From Desulfovibrionales bacterium GWA2_65_9 (GTDB lineage: Bacteria > Desulfobacterota > Desulfovibrionia > Desulfovibrionales > Desulfovibrionaceae): a DNA stretch of 16,166 bases. The stretch is from NCBI GenBank assembly GCA_001799475.1, contig MGTN01000179.1, forward strand, positions 1,575 to 17,740. The letters are read 5' to 3'. Shown one piece after another: positions 15,229 through 16,166 of this stretch. The notes below the pieces were generated by a model. It was not told the origin of the DNA. It searched no databases and saw only the letters and a list, made by a program, of their open reading frames with translations. The translations under genes and the position numbers were made by a program. How positions within the stretch are numbered: position 1 is the first letter of the stretch; the number at the start of each line of letters is the position of its first letter.

Positions 15229-16166
15229 GTGAGCAGAAAACCCCTGTCCGCCAAGTACCTGCACGCCATCCGCAACCTGGGCATCATCGCGCACATCGAC
15301 GCGGGCAAGACCACCCTGTCCGAGCGGATTCTTTTCTACGCCGGGCGCATCCATCGCATGGGCGAGGTCCACGAGGGCACAGCGACCATGGATTTCATGC
15401 CCGAGGAGCAGGAGCGCGGCATCACCATCACCTCGGCCGTGACCTCCTGCCTGTGGAAGGGCTGCACCGTGAACCTCATCGATACGCCCGGCCATGTGGA
15501 TTTCACGGTCGAGGTGGAGCGCTCCCTGCGTGTGCTTGATGGTGCCGTGGGCGTGTTCTGCGCCGTCTCCGGGGTGGAGCCGCAGTCCGAGACCGTGTGG
15601 CGCCAGAGCGAGACCTACCATGTGCCCAAGCTGGCCTTTGTGAACAAGATCGACCGGGTGGGCGCGGATTTCGCCGCGGTGCTCGTCTCCATGCGCGAGA
15701 AGCTCGGGGCCAATGTCCTGCCCCTGCAGGTGCCGGATGGTGAAGGCGCGGACTTCACCGCCGTGTTCGATCTGGTGAGCCTGGAGCGGCTGGTGTTCGA
15801 CGCGGACAGCAAGGGCGCCGACTATGCGCGCGCGCCCTTGACCCTTGCCGAGGCCGGGCGCGTGGCCCCCTGGCGCGAGCGCCTGCTGGAGACGCTCTCC
15901 GAGCATGACGACGCCATCATGGAGGCCTATCTGGCCGGAGAGGACATTGCGCCGGAGACACTGCGCGCGGCCATCCGCAAGGCCACCATCGCCCTGGCCG
16001 TCGTGCCGGTGCTGGCCGGTTCGGCCTTGAAGAACATCGGAGTGCAGCCGCTCATGGACGCCGTGTGTGATTATCTTCCGAGCCCGCTGGACCTGCCGGC
16101 CCAGCAGGGCGTGGACCCGGCCACCCACCTGCCCAAGGCCTTTGCCGTGGACCCAGAGGCCCCGCT
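15229..16166 (+). CDS. Elongation factor G paralogue (3' end missing)
   Basis: This is the N-terminal 312 residues of an EF-G GTPase, which drives ribosomal translocation or recycling. G-motifs are complete: G1 AHIDAGKTT (residues 21-29), the G2 region QERGITIT, G3 DTPGH, G4 NKID and G5 GSALK. The G-domain insert characteristic of EF-G (with FDLVSLERLVFDA) follows G4. The start is GTG at 15229, with AGGCGG upstream, 13 bases after the previous stop. It is not in a str operon (no rpsL, rpsG or tuf here), so it is probably a second EF-G such as the EF-G2 or spd types known in this phylum. Symbol fusA is withheld for this reason. The C-terminal domains IV and V lie outside the window. The reading frame stays open to the last base. 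Confidence 0.95.
   Translation, partial: MSRKPLSAKYLHAIRNLGIIAHIDAGKTTLSERILFYAGRIHRMGEVHEGTATMDFMPEEQERGITITSAVTSCLWKGCTVNLIDTPGHVDFTVEVERSLRVLDGAVGVFCAVSGVEPQSETVWRQSETYHVPKLAFVNKIDRVGADFAAVLVSMREKLGANVLPLQVPDGEGADFTAVFDLVSLERLVFDADSKGADYARAPLTLAEAGRVAPWRERLLETLSEHDDAIMEAYLAGEDIAPETLRAAIRKATIALAVVPVLAGSALKNIGVQPLMDAVCDYLPSPLDLPAQQGVDPATHLPKAFAVDPEAP

Overview
The window looks like part of a chromosome from a GC-rich, Gram-negative anaerobe of the Desulfovibrio type (Desulfobacterota, formerly Deltaproteobacteria). This placement is inference. It rests on the high GC content, the gene set (LonA, Pcm, Mrp-type ATPase, BamD, thioredoxin pair, a stand-alone EF-G) and the gene order. No RNA gene, CRISPR array, transposase or integrase is visible. 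No gap between genes exceeds about 180 bases, so the region is densely coding.

Layout: the window opens inside lon (plus strand, 5' end missing), which ends at a strong hairpin terminator. A minus-strand block follows: a lipoprotein with a seven-bladed WD40-type propeller, whose GC content is clearly lower than its surroundings, then a membrane-anchored M23 peptidase and a two-CBS-domain protein that probably share a transcript. The WD40 gene lies between two almost identical terminator hairpins and looks like a recently acquired single-gene cassette.

From about 5.3 kb everything is on the plus strand. pcm comes first. A second run starts at mrp and continues through pgsA, a small uncharacterised gene, a FtsB/DivIC-like gene, a TPR gene, an uncharacterised lipoprotein, fbp and tsaD. 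The genes are spaced by 45 bases or less, or overlap. A good promoter embedded in the stop codon of tsaD then begins a third run: trxA, trxB, bamD, an uncharacterised gene and the start of an EF-G gene that leaves the window at the right edge.

The genes are mostly housekeeping: protein quality control and repair (Lon, Pcm), Fe-S cluster handling (Mrp), phospholipid synthesis (PgsA), division (FtsB-like), outer membrane assembly (BamD), cell wall hydrolysis (M23), gluconeogenesis (Fbp), tRNA t6A modification (TsaD), thiol redox control (TrxA/TrxB) and translation (EF-G). I see no defence, secretion or biosynthetic system. The least explained items are the low-GC WD40 cassette, the protein between bamD and the EF-G gene, the lipoprotein before fbp, and the small gene between pgsA and the FtsB-like gene.
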